Assembly: GCA_039808765.1 (NCBI GenBank)
Contig: JBDHTQ010000003.1
Coordinates: 124,001-188,000 of the forward strand
From: JBDHTQ01 sp039808765
GTDB lineage: Bacteria > Pseudomonadota > Alphaproteobacteria > UBA2400
Reading direction: 5' to 3'
DNA length: 64,000 nt
Each line of letters begins with the position of its first letter. Within the stretch, counting starts at the first letter, position 1. Under the pieces are notes generated by a model, which did no database searches, was not told the origin of the DNA, and saw nothing but the letters and a program-made list of their open reading frames with translations. Shown here piece after piece: positions 43,605 to 52,098 of this stretch. The position numbers and the translations under genes were made by a program.

Positions 43605-43632
43605 TTGACATTCCCGTCAAAAAAAATAGAGT
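43605..43632 (+). promoter_or_regulatory. Possible sigma-70 promoter of B3
   Basis: TTGACA (43605-43610) is a consensus -35 box. With 16 bases between, TAGAGT (43627-43632) matches four of six positions of a -10 box. It lies 40 nt before the B3 start. Plausible but unproved. Confidence 0.35.
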
Positions 43633-43670
43633 TACGCTGTCTATAGTGTTTTACAAAAAGGATTATTTTA

Positions 43671-44699
43671 ATGGGACGTGATAATAGTGGTACTGCAGAT
43701 ATAACCCGCATTGTTACCCCCGAAATGATTGGTACCTCTATTCAGGCCATGTTGGAGAGAATGGATCATGACGAACTCGTGGCATTGACAGCGGCATTCT
43801 TTCTTGTGTGTGGTAAATTTTCAGTGCGACTTCGCGGAAACGAATCTGTCTTGCAATGCGGGGTAAGAGGGTTCTCTGATTTTCGTAGTATGTCTAGAGA
43901 TTTAAATCAAATTTTTGTTTATCCCGTGGTTCAAGAATCTTCTTGGCGAGATAGACAGAGACGTATTTTGAAAGAAAATTCAAAATATGACCCAACGGGA
44001 AAGTTATTTGGCCCGTTTTTAGTGAATTTTCATGGAGCTGATCAATTTTCTCGCTTATGCGCAATGGCAGATATTCTTAATCATGCTCTCGTGGCAACTC
44101 GAGGCCGTCACTTTATTGAGGAACCAGCTCGAGAGTGTTTGATGAGAGTTACAGAACGGTTTATGCTTTTATCAAAAAATAATGATCCGAATTTTGAAAG
44201 TCCTTTACGTCATGCAGTGTCTATGCCCTATAATCTTGGCACACGCCAGACGATAAACTTGGGTGCGAGTAGTCTCTCTGGATACGATTTGGTTATGGCC
44301 GGTGATGACATGCGTAGCCATATCGGTGAAAGGCTTCAAAGTATCCGCGAAATATGGCATGCACTTACTTTGACTAAAAGAGCTTTGCTTGCAACGACGG
44401 CGCAAATTGGTGAAATGGTTGATTCAGGTCGTTATAACGGACAATGGTTTTTACCAGACGTGGCTACTGCCCAGCGCATTGTGGATTACAAAGGTAAGGG
44501 TGAGTTCGGACGCGGTTTCTATGGATTGCTTACATGTCCTGAAGATTCAGCATGCCGCGGCACGGATCTTCCTGCGTTGACGGATACAGGAATATATGTG
44601 GATTGTGAGGGTAGGGCTGCTTCTCATCATCATCAGCAAGTGAGCTTAGTGCGGGCACGCCTTGTTCGATTAAAAAAAATCTGCCCAGAATCTGTGTGA
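43671..44699 (+). CDS. Accessory family B protein, copy B3 (unknown)
   Basis: 342 residues, behind AAAAGGA. Core features: YDLVMAGDDMRSHIGERLQSIREIW and VDSGRYNGQWFLPDVATAQRI, with a C-terminal RLVRLKK. The QWFLP block followed by a distal R-L-V-R resembles the WRLPT...VRxVR layout of Lcl/DUF1566-type C-type-lectin-like domains; that is a weak inference. Starts 171 nt after B2. No signal peptide. Confidence 0.65.
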   Translation: MGRDNSGTADITRIVTPEMIGTSIQAMLERMDHDELVALTAAFFLVCGKFSVRLRGNESVLQCGVRGFSDFRSMSRDLNQIFVYPVVQESSWRDRQRRILKENSKYDPTGKLFGPFLVNFHGADQFSRLCAMADILNHALVATRGRHFIEEPARECLMRVTERFMLLSKNNDPNFESPLRHAVSMPYNLGTRQTINLGASSLSGYDLVMAGDDMRSHIGERLQSIREIWHALTLTKRALLATTAQIGEMVDSGRYNGQWFLPDVATAQRIVDYKGKGEFGRGFYGLLTCPEDSACRGTDLPALTDTGIYVDCEGRAASHHHQQVSLVRARLVRLKKICPESV

Positions 44700-44822
44700 A
44701 TAATATTTGCTTAAATAAAAATGCGCCCGATGGAGACGGTCGATATTGAGAGGATGTGACGTTAGCTTTTAATTGACGATGTAAAATTTTCTAAGCCTTA
44801 CTGATTTATTGGAAAGGTATAA

Positions 44823-45830
44823 TTGATGAAAGAATCACACCGCTACTTTGCTAACGCATTTACTCCTTGCGTTGGAGTGAACCCCGGTCCTCATATAAAA
44901 AGAATTATGGGAAGTTGCATGCATACTCATCAGGATGATTATGATGCAGCATATTTCCGCTTACTCAGGCTAGCATACCTTCTCTTTAATGAGAGCAGAA
45001 TGCGATTTGATGTAACAACTGCAGGCGATCCCGCAGTTGATATTGTTTTTTCTGACATCCCATTTGCGCAATCTTTAATGAATGATCTTAGCTCATGCAC
45101 TGGTTTGTCTTTCCACCAAACCCCGATAAACGATTTAGATGAATTGTCTTTAAAACCAAACATGAATATTGCTTATAGAGGGCAATTTGCTGGCAAAGAA
45201 AACATTTTAACGCTCACGGCAATCGCAAGTTTTTTAGACGAAAAATTTCCTGCAAAAAACCCTTACCTCGTTCAAGCTTTAAAACCATTCTTAAGGTTGA
45301 AAAGCGGTTTCGTACCATCTGCACATGTCCAACATGCCAATAATTTAAGCTTAGCTTATTGTTATAATACTGCAGATGCGATAGAAATTTCGCGCGTAAG
45401 GCTGTGTGGTCATATGTTTAATTTAGTTGTGGCAGGAGGTGATTTGGTCGCGTTTAATGGAAGCCTTGTCTCTACCTTGGAAGCGATGCGTGCACTCACT
45501 TTAATGGAGGGGAACCAGCTCGGGCTTGCTCTCTATGAAGACGATCTTTTTGAGACAATTGGTCAGAATAACTATAATGGACAGTGGTTTATTCCACCCC
45601 ATCGCTGGATGTGTCAGATTTATAATCAACAGCCGCATATGCTTTTCAGTGCTAAGTCAATATTTGCTAATCCGGATTATGGAACGTGTACCTTATTTAA
45701 TGGTCATTGTGGACGTGATGCGTCCGGTTCAACCAAGAGGTGTGTGAGAGTTTGGGGTAGCTCTCATCTCGGGCAGGATGTGAACCACAGTCTGAATTTT
45801 CGGCTTTGCAGCCTCGTATCAGTAAATTGA
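44823..45830 (+). CDS. Accessory family B protein, copy B4 (unknown)
   Basis: 335 residues. The ribosome site AAAGG precedes the start. The N-terminus is unlike the other copies; from about residue 190 it shares FNLVVAGGDLVAFNGSLVST, DLFETIGQNNYNGQWFIPPHR and FRLCSLV with B3. Four Cys in the last 80 residues (FANPDYGTCT, GHCGRD, KRCVR, LCSLV). Last gene of the B array; followed by a strong terminator shared with icd. Function unknown. Confidence 0.65.
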   Translation: MMKESHRYFANAFTPCVGVNPGPHIKRIMGSCMHTHQDDYDAAYFRLLRLAYLLFNESRMRFDVTTAGDPAVDIVFSDIPFAQSLMNDLSSCTGLSFHQTPINDLDELSLKPNMNIAYRGQFAGKENILTLTAIASFLDEKFPAKNPYLVQALKPFLRLKSGFVPSAHVQHANNLSLAYCYNTADAIEISRVRLCGHMFNLVVAGGDLVAFNGSLVSTLEAMRALTLMEGNQLGLALYEDDLFETIGQNNYNGQWFIPPHRWMCQIYNQQPHMLFSAKSIFANPDYGTCTLFNGHCGRDASGSTKRCVRVWGSSHLGQDVNHSLNFRLCSLVSVN

Positions 45831-45851
45831 AAAAATTTCGGATGTCGATCA

Positions 45852-45885
45852 AAAAGAGCGCTCGTCATTCGGCGAGCGCTCTTTT
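45852..45885. terminator. Bidirectional terminator between B4 and icd
   Basis: AAAAGAGCGCTCG (45852-45864) and CGAGCGCTCTTTT (45873-45885) form a 13-bp perfect stem with an 8-nt loop, ending in T/A runs on both strands. It marks the end of the accessory zone. Confidence 0.88.
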
Positions 45886-45906
45886 AATGTTCAATGATTG
45901 TTGACG

Positions 45907-47136
45907 TTAAGCGGCGCTGCTTAACTTCATTTGGGCTTGCAGATTTTCGGCAAGTTTGTCGAGGAATGCATCAGTCGTCAGCCATTTTTGATCGGGGCCA
46001 ATGAGGAGTGCAAGGTCTTTGGTCATAAAGCCCGATTCAACGGTATCGACGCACACTTTTTCCAGCATGTCGGCAAAGGCTTCAACATCGGGCGTATTGT
46101 CAAACTGGCCACGATATTTAAGCCCTTGGGTCCAGGCAAAAATGCTTGCAATAGGGTTTGTGGATGTGGGGCGGCCCGCTTGATGTTCACGATAGTGGCG
46201 GGTGACTGTTCCGTGGGCGGCCTCGGCTTCAACAGTTTTCCCATCGGCGGTTAAAAGCACAGACGTCATCAGACCCAGCGAGCCAAAACCTTGCGCCACG
46301 CTGTCTGACTGCACGTCGCCATCATAGTTTTTGCAGGCCCACATAAAGCCACCTTCCCATTTCATGGAGGTTGCAACCATGTCGTCGATCAGGCGGTGTT
46401 CATAGGTGAGGCCGGCTGCCTTGTACTTCTCGGCAAACTCTTCTTCATACACCTTGGCAAACAGGTCTTTAAAGCGACCGTCGTAGGCCTTGAGAATGGT
46501 GTTCTTGGTTGATAGATAAACCGGATAGTTTCGCGAGAGGCCATAATTCAAGCAAGCCCGGGCAAAATCAATGATGCTGGCATCAAGGTTGAACATGCCC
46601 ATGGCCACGCCGCTGCCCGGATAGTTGAAAACTTCCTGCGTGATGGGTGCGCTGCCATCCTTGGGCGTGAAGGTCATGGTTAGTGTGCCTTCCGACGGAA
46701 TCAGAAAATCGGTGGCTTTATACTGATCACCAAAGCCATGACGACCGATGATAATCGGCTTGGTCCACGTGGTGACAAGGCGCGGAACATTTTGGCAGAT
46801 AATTGGCTCGCGGAAGATTGTGCCTCCAAGAATGTTGCGGATGGTGCCGTTGGGCGACTTCCACATTTTCTTGAGGTTAAATTCTTTAACGCGCGCTTCG
46901 TCAGGGGTGATGGTGGCGCATTTGACGCCTACGCCATATTTTTTAATGGCTTCGGCTGATTCGACTGTGACGCGGTCTTCTGTGGCGTCGCGATGCTCGA
47001 TGCCAAGGTCAAAGTATTTTAAGTCGATATCAAGAAAGGGCAGAATGAGCTTTTCTTTGATCTTTGCCCAGATGATGCGGGTCATTTCGTCGCCATCCAG
47101 CTCAACGACGGGGGTTTTTACTTTTATTTTACTCAT
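45907..47136 (-). CDS. icd: NADP-dependent isocitrate dehydrogenase
   Basis: Oxidises isocitrate to 2-oxoglutarate in the TCA cycle. VELDGDEMTRIIWAKIKE is the start of the homodimeric eukaryote-type (subfamily II) NADP-IDH, also common in Alphaproteobacteria; KSPNGTIRNILGGTIFREPI binds isocitrate and YDGDVQSDSVAQGFGSLGLMTS is the signature. 409 residues from 47136, behind GGAGG. The open frame to 47280 adds an unsupported leader. gltA lies close by (49-50 kb). Confidence 0.93.
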   Translation of the reverse strand: MSKIKVKTPVVELDGDEMTRIIWAKIKEKLILPFLDIDLKYFDLGIEHRDATEDRVTVESAEAIKKYGVGVKCATITPDEARVKEFNLKKMWKSPNGTIRNILGGTIFREPIICQNVPRLVTTWTKPIIIGRHGFGDQYKATDFLIPSEGTLTMTFTPKDGSAPITQEVFNYPGSGVAMGMFNLDASIIDFARACLNYGLSRNYPVYLSTKNTILKAYDGRFKDLFAKVYEEEFAEKYKAAGLTYEHRLIDDMVATSMKWEGGFMWACKNYDGDVQSDSVAQGFGSLGLMTSVLLTADGKTVEAEAAHGTVTRHYREHQAGRPTSTNPIASIFAWTQGLKYRGQFDNTPDVEAFADMLEKVCVDTVESGFMTKDLALLIGPDQKWLTTDAFLDKLAENLQAQMKLSSAA

Positions 47137-47387
47137 CTTTTCCTCCGGTGATAAAACGCTGCAATCAGGTTTACGGCTTGATCTAGCGTGTAAAAAATCC
47201 GTGCCCAGAGCGTAGCGGTATTTTGTCAAGTAATCCTTAAAATCCAAAACGTCGAGGCCGATTCTTTTGCCCTGCGACACAAGGGGGCGTGCGATTTCTG
47301 AGGAGAGAGGGCATAGTGTGAGACTAAGTCTATAGGAGTACTACAAAGTTTTGATCTCCTGTGCTTTTGGAATTGATGGAGGAACCA

Positions 47388-47861
47388 ATGAAATATTCTT
47401 TACTGATTCAGAAGAGCTTACTGGCAAGTGTTCTTTTTGCGGCGCTAATAATGCCCACAGGGGCTAACGCGCGTGCGAACGGGCACGGATATGGCCATGG
47501 TCATGACAACGGTAATGTCGGTTGGTCGCACGATGATGATGGTGACGAGGATCATCATCGTGACAACGATAAAGGCGGTGATCGTCGTCATTTCGCATCC
47601 GATGAAGTGACCCTTATTCTGAATTGGTATGGCACCCATCCGCGCGATGAGGGCGGGCGTTTACCCCCAGGTCTTGAAAAACAATTGCGGGAACGCGGCC
47701 ATTTGCCCCCCGGGTTGCAAGGACGGGAATTACCCCCCAGTCTTTTGCAGCGCATTGGGCCGCCGCCGCGTGGGTGCGAGCGCATTATTGTTGGCAGTGA
47801 TCTCTTATTGGTTGAAGTCGCCACAGGGGTTCTGCTAGACATCATTCATAATGTCTTCTGA
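47388..47861 (+). CDS. CigR/RcnB-like periplasmic protein
   Basis: About 157 residues. The signal peptide (LLASVLFAALIMPTGANA) is followed by a His/Asp/Gly-rich stretch (residues 30-65, HDDDGDEDHHRDND) that could bind metal or be disordered. The C-terminal half, LPPGLEKQLRERGHLPPGL, then ELPPSLLQRIGPPPRGCE and VGSDLLLVEVATGVLLDII, matches the repeat-then-strand layout of CigR/RcnB-type proteins as I recall them. Start at 47388 behind GGAGGA. Overlaps mnmA by 11 nt. Confidence 0.6.
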   Translation: MKYSLLIQKSLLASVLFAALIMPTGANARANGHGYGHGHDNGNVGWSHDDDGDEDHHRDNDKGGDRRHFASDEVTLILNWYGTHPRDEGGRLPPGLEKQLRERGHLPPGLQGRELPPSLLQRIGPPPRGCERIIVGSDLLLVEVATGVLLDIIHNVF

Positions 47862-49029
47862 AAATTCGAGTTGCCCGATTTTTGATCCCGGACCGTCCCT
47901 GTCATCACTGGTCGGGATGAGCAAACCCAAAGACCGCACCCGCGTGGTTGTCGCCATGTCGGGTGGGGTGGATTCCGCTGTCACGGCGGCGCTGCTTAAA
48001 GAAGAAGGGTACGACGTGATCGGCCTTACCATGCAGCTCTACGATCATGGGGCCATGGTAGGTAAAGCGGGTGCATGCTGTGCCGGGCGGGATATTCACG
48101 ATGCGCGCACCGTTGCCGCGCAGATTGGCGTTCCGCATTATGTCGTGGATTACGAGGGGAGCTTTCGCGAAAGCGTGATGGAGCCGTTTGCCGATTCATA
48201 TTTGGCTGGCGAGACACCTATTCCCTGTATTCTTTGCAATCAGACAGTCAAATTTCGCGATCTGATTCAGGCCGCCAAAGACTTGGAGGCCGATTGTCTG
48301 GCCACAGGCCACTATGTGCGGCGCGTGATGGGCGCGAACGGGCCCGAGCTTCATCGTGCAGCGGACCATAAACGCGATCAGAGCTATTTTCTTTTTACCA
48401 TGACACCAGACCAGCTTGATTTTCTGCGTTTCCCGCTTGGGGACGTTCTGGATAAAACGGAAACCCGCGCCCATGCGGCGCGGTTGGGGCTAAAAATTGC
48501 CAGTAAGCCCGATAGTCAGGATATTTGCTTTGTGCCGGATGGTGATTATGCGGCAGTGGTGGCTAAAATTCGCCCTAATATGGTGCAGGGTGGCGAGATC
48601 GTGCACTGTGAGACACAGCAGGTTTTGGGTCAGCACGAGGGTATTATTCATTATACGGTCGGTCAACGCAAAGGGCTGGATTTGGGCGGTCTAAAAGAGC
48701 CGTTATATGTGGTGCGGGTCGAACCGTTCACGCGGCGGGTGTATGTGGGGCCACGCTCGGCTTTAATGCAGATGACTGTTTATCTTTCAGGAATAAATTG
48801 GTTGGGAACGAGCGAAGAATCAACGCAGCCGCTGATGGTAAAACTGCGTTCGGCCCAACAGCCGGTTGAGGCGATGCTGGATCTGGCCACCTCCTGCGCA
48901 ACGCTTTTATCTCCCCAGTTTGCGGTAGCACCCGGGCAAGCGGCCGTGTTTTATCAGGGAGATCGCCTGATGGGCGGGGGCTGGATTACGCGCAGTGGCG
49001 AAGAACACAAAAAAAGCGCTTCATTATAA
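47851..49029 (+). CDS. mnmA: tRNA-specific 2-thiouridylase
   Basis: Transfers sulfur to U34 of Lys, Glu and Gln tRNAs. The ATP PP-motif is AMSGGVDSAVTAALL; the catalytic cysteines are in PCILCNQTVKF and DICFVPDG. VGQRKGL is conserved. 392 residues. The ATG at 47851 begins 11 nt inside the upstream gene; an internal ATG at 47917 (MSKPKDRTR) is an alternative start that would remove about 22 residues absent from homologues. Confidence 0.93.
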   Translation: MSSENSSCPIFDPGPSLSSLVGMSKPKDRTRVVVAMSGGVDSAVTAALLKEEGYDVIGLTMQLYDHGAMVGKAGACCAGRDIHDARTVAAQIGVPHYVVDYEGSFRESVMEPFADSYLAGETPIPCILCNQTVKFRDLIQAAKDLEADCLATGHYVRRVMGANGPELHRAADHKRDQSYFLFTMTPDQLDFLRFPLGDVLDKTETRAHAARLGLKIASKPDSQDICFVPDGDYAAVVAKIRPNMVQGGEIVHCETQQVLGQHEGIIHYTVGQRKGLDLGGLKEPLYVVRVEPFTRRVYVGPRSALMQMTVYLSGINWLGTSEESTQPLMVKLRSAQQPVEAMLDLATSCATLLSPQFAVAPGQAAVFYQGDRLMGGGWITRSGEEHKKSASL

Positions 49030-49044
49030 TGTGAAGCGCTTTTT
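49011..49044. terminator. Bidirectional terminator between mnmA and gltA
   Basis: AAAAAGCGCTTCA (49011-49023) and TGAAGCGCTTTTT (49032-49044) make a 13-bp perfect stem; the left arm includes the last codons of mnmA. T runs follow on the plus side and on the minus side. Confidence 0.85.
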
Positions 49045-49068
49045 CGTCTTTTTTATTTTATTTTTTGC

Positions 49069-50418
49069 TTATTTCCGCTTGTTCACGGGGACAAAATCCC
49101 GAATTTCGTGGCCAAGATAAAGCTGACGCGGGCGGCTGATTTTTTGTGATGGTTCTTCCATCATTTCAGCCCACTGCGATACCCATCCCACGGTACGTGC
49201 AACGGCAAACAACACTGTAAACATGTTGAGCGGAATGCCCATCGCTTTCAAGATAATGCCGGAGTAGAAATCAACGTTGGGATAAAGTTTGCGCTTGATG
49301 AAATACTCGTCACTCAACGCAATCTTTTCAAGCTCCATCGCAATATCCAACAGAGGTTCATCTTTAATTCCCAGTTCAGCCAGCACCTCATCACAGGTTT
49401 GCTTCATCACTTTGGCGCGCGGGTCATAGTTCTTATACACGCGGTGGCCAAAACCCATCAAACGTACCGTGCTGTTAGGGTCTTTCACCTTGGTAATAAA
49501 GTCAGGAATGTTTTCCTTTGTGCCAATCTCATGCAGCATATGCAAAACTGCTTCATTGGCGCCGCCATGCGCTGGTCCCCATAGAGAGGCAATGCCTGAA
49601 GCAATACAGGCAAAAGGGTTTGCCGCTGATGAACCGGCTGTACGTACGGTTGATGTCGAAGCGTTCTGTTCGTGATCAGCGTGGAGGATCAAAATGCGAT
49701 CCATCGCCTTTGCCAATACAGGGTTGATCACATACGGTTCGGCGGGTACAGCGAACATCATGTTCAGCAAGTTCTCCGAATACTTCAAATCATTGCGGGG
49801 ATAGACAAACGGCTGGCCAACTGAATATTTATATGCCATTGCCGCAATGGTTGGCAGCTTGGAAATCAAGCGGTGTGCCGAGATTTCGCGCTGGCGCGGA
49901 TCATTGATATCAAGGCTGTCATGATAGAAGGCAGAAAGCGCCCCCACCATGCCGACCATAATCGCCATGGGGTGTGAGTCACGTCTGAATCCGCGAAAGA
50001 AAGCAATCATCTGTTCATGCAGCATCGTGTGATGGCTGATGTCGTGAACAAACTTTTCTTTCTCTGCTGCAGTTGGCAATTCGCCGTACAACAACAGGTG
50101 GCAAACTTCCATATAGTCGCTGTGTTCAGCCAGTTGATCAATCGGATATCCGCGGTGAGTGAGGATACCTTTGTCGCCATCAATAAACGTAATGCTGCTT
50201 TCGCACGCTGCTGTCGAGGTGAAACCCGGATCAAATGTAAAGCGGCCGGTTGCACCATAAAGCTTACGAATATCAACCACATCGGGTCCTTCCGTTCCTG
50301 CAAGAACGGGAAATTCAAAACTCTCGCCAGAATTTTTAAACGTCAGTGTGACAGTATCCACTTGTTCAGCCGGGGCGCGGGGCGGGGCGGGCTCGCCGTT
50401 GGCTCTTCTCAACACCAT
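49069..50418 (-). CDS. gltA: Citrate synthase
   Basis: Condenses acetyl-CoA and oxaloacetate. ILTHRGYPIDQLAEHSDYMEVCHLLLYGELPT, LHADHEQNASTSTVRTAGSS (catalytic His region) and GFGHRVYKNYDPRAKVM are the type II signatures; a catalytic Asp follows in YPNVDFYSG. 449 residues with a short N-terminal extension. The start lies behind GGAGA. Convergent with mnmA. Confidence 0.95.
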   Translation of the reverse strand: MVLRRANGEPAPPRAPAEQVDTVTLTFKNSGESFEFPVLAGTEGPDVVDIRKLYGATGRFTFDPGFTSTAACESSITFIDGDKGILTHRGYPIDQLAEHSDYMEVCHLLLYGELPTAAEKEKFVHDISHHTMLHEQMIAFFRGFRRDSHPMAIMVGMVGALSAFYHDSLDINDPRQREISAHRLISKLPTIAAMAYKYSVGQPFVYPRNDLKYSENLLNMMFAVPAEPYVINPVLAKAMDRILILHADHEQNASTSTVRTAGSSAANPFACIASGIASLWGPAHGGANEAVLHMLHEIGTKENIPDFITKVKDPNSTVRLMGFGHRVYKNYDPRAKVMKQTCDEVLAELGIKDEPLLDIAMELEKIALSDEYFIKRKLYPNVDFYSGIILKAMGIPLNMFTVLFAVARTVGWVSQWAEMMEEPSQKISRPRQLYLGHEIRDFVPVNKRK

Positions 50419-50621
50419 GATTTTTCTCCTTGCTGGTCATCGTTGATTATAGCGTGACTAACCATTGGTTGTAGGCCACTTTGGTTAAAATTTACTAACT
50501 TAAAAGTGAATAGATATTAACCATACGGTAGATGAGGTGCTTGACTTTGCATCCCCTTGTTCTTCATGATGAATGCATTATTAAAGCTCAGTGCTGGGCT
50601 TTTTGTTTAAGGAGTTGTTTT

Positions 50622-51182
50622 ATGATTAGACATGCGAATTTTTCGACTGCTTTAATCGCCATGGCGGCTTTGAGTGGTTGCGTCAGCCCTCCTACAGAAC
50701 AAGGGGATCATTCACCCCCAGAGCCCACAGCACGGGTCATTGCTCCCGCGCCTTCCCCTACACCAGCTGAAAAATTTTATACAAATGGTGTTCTTAATTT
50801 TCCAGCAGCGCATAAATTAGCTCAATGGCCGCAAACGATTGGCACTGCTTCGCAAGCAAGTACGGGTGATTGTTTGGTGAATCTTGTTGTTGCAGCCACA
50901 AATAAAATGGCAGAAAGAGGATCTTCTCAAGCAGAATTATTAGGGTCGTGCACGCCTGAAAAACCTTTGGATGATTGGCATTTGCACCCATCTGAACATT
51001 ATAACCCCGTTCAGATGGGGGGAATCACATTTGATTGTGAGCTGGCAACACCCAATGCTGAAACAGCGCGCATTTTTAGCAAGGTTGCTTATGATCCGTC
51101 CACGTTGACAACCATTGATATGCGGGTAGCACTCGCTTATGCAAGGCAATATTGCAGTATTCGCGGAAAAGGTTTTGATTAG
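50622..51182 (+). CDS. Unrecognised lipoprotein
   Basis: About 186 residues. The ATG at 50622 follows AAGGAG by 7 nt. The signal ends in LSGC, so it is a lipoprotein (Cys near residue 20). A Pro-rich linker precedes a domain with Cys pairs (GDCLVNLVV, GSCTPE, FDCELA, YCSIRG). No family recognised. The upstream open frame to 50532 is not supported. Confidence 0.6.
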   Translation: MIRHANFSTALIAMAALSGCVSPPTEQGDHSPPEPTARVIAPAPSPTPAEKFYTNGVLNFPAAHKLAQWPQTIGTASQASTGDCLVNLVVAATNKMAERGSSQAELLGSCTPEKPLDDWHLHPSEHYNPVQMGGITFDCELATPNAETARIFSKVAYDPSTLTTIDMRVALAYARQYCSIRGKGFD

Positions 51183-51203
51183 AGGTTAGAATGCAAGATG
51201 GTA

Positions 51204-51229
51204 AAAACGGCTGCAAAAACAGCCGTTTT
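51204..51229 (+). terminator. Terminator of the lipoprotein gene
   Basis: AAAACGGCTG (51204-51213) and CAGCCGTTTT (51220-51229) form a 10-bp stem with a 6-nt loop, 22 nt after the stop codon, and the T's continue into the sequence. It also faces the minus-strand gene that ends at 51254, so it may serve both. Confidence 0.8.
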
Positions 51230-51253
51230 CTATCTTTTATGATTACATAGCTT

Positions 51254-51757
51254 TTATGCAACGCTTATTCGAGGACAGTTTTCTGTTCCAGACAGCATCG
51301 GCGCAGGCAAATGTTGCGCAGCCTGCAAGTGTAAATCGAGACTAGACCATTCTAGATAAGTGGGATGATGAGAAATGGCATAATAGGCTGCGCGGGCAAC
51401 CATATAAGCACTTCGATACTGCCCATGATTTAAGTAGGTGGCAACCCTGTCAAAAGCACTTGCTGCAGAGAATGTATTTTTCTTTGTACTCACCAAGAAA
51501 ATATTTTGTATCTCGTTCCTACAAGGACCATTTGTTGCAAAAAGAGCCGTCATTGCAGCAGCGTCAGTGTTTTCGTGATTAAGGATGTGGCAAGCAATGC
51601 CATGGAATGTGCGTGCCACAATCCCCAAGCGCATTCCGTCATGACTTGCTGTGGGCAACACTCTCTCACCGTCTGTCTGCGCTAAACCAAAATAACTTGA
51701 GTGGCAGTGAGTGCCTGTGCTGTCAGAGGGAGCTAAACTAAAATTTGCTGTAAGCAT
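51254..51757 (-). CDS. Unrecognised 167-residue protein
   Basis: Soluble, with His and Cys scattered through it (THCHSSYFG, FHGIACHILNHE) and a helical C-terminal half (AFDRVATYLNHGQYRSAYMVARAAYYAI) that could be a TPR-like pair. No family recognised. It is supported by open length, a terminator at its end and an inverted repeat just upstream. Confidence 0.45.
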   Translation of the reverse strand: MLTANFSLAPSDSTGTHCHSSYFGLAQTDGERVLPTASHDGMRLGIVARTFHGIACHILNHENTDAAAMTALFATNGPCRNEIQNIFLVSTKKNTFSAASAFDRVATYLNHGQYRSAYMVARAAYYAISHHPTYLEWSSLDLHLQAAQHLPAPMLSGTENCPRISVA

Positions 51758-52040
51758 ACCGACATCCCGTAACTTTCGTCAGGGCTCTTTCAAAAAAGTT
51801 CAAACTTTTTTAGCGAGGTAATCACATTTCCCTAATGAGAGAGGCTGTTATGCGACTCACTGTATAAAATGTCGCAGGTTGATGCAAGTGAAATTGTTAA
51901 GTATGCCGTAAAGAAACATCAGGTATTGATGATATATGTGTCAAAAAAAGCACAAATTTTTAATCATAATTAAAATAAACTTATTAAAGTAATAAAAACA
52001 AGTAAAGAGGATTCACGCATTCATTACTTATAATTAACAT
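51758..52040. other. AT-rich non-coding gap
   Basis: About 280 nt between the unknown gene and the degP terminator. Its only structure is the inverted repeat AAAAAAGTT-CA-AACTTTTTT (51792-51811), 35 nt upstream of the unknown gene. Otherwise no gene, RNA or repeat seen. Confidence 0.55.
51792..51811. promoter_or_regulatory. Perfect inverted repeat upstream of the 167-residue gene
   Basis: AAAAAAGTT, two bases, AACTTTTTT. It could be a terminator for minus-strand transcription leaving degP or an operator. The position only suggests a role. Confidence 0.35.
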
Positions 52041-52081
52041 AATAAAACCGGGCAAACGCATTATACGTGCCCGGTTTTATT
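52041..52081 (-). terminator. Terminator of degP
   Basis: AATAAAACCGGGCA (52041-52054) pairs with TGCCCGGTTTTATT (52068-52081): a 14-bp stem, 13-nt loop, 17 nt beyond the degP stop on the minus strand, flanked by a T run in that direction. Confidence 0.82.
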
Positions 52082-52098
52082 GTGCGTGTACTTAAGCT

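Noticed and set aside
42493..45830. Family B as a diversity-generating retroelement with variable proteins
   Set aside because: No reverse transcriptase, template repeat or adenine-biased variable region is visible.
47137..47280. N-terminal extension of icd in the open frame
   Set aside because: The ribosome site GGAGG is directly before the ATG at 47136, which gives the normal N-terminus.
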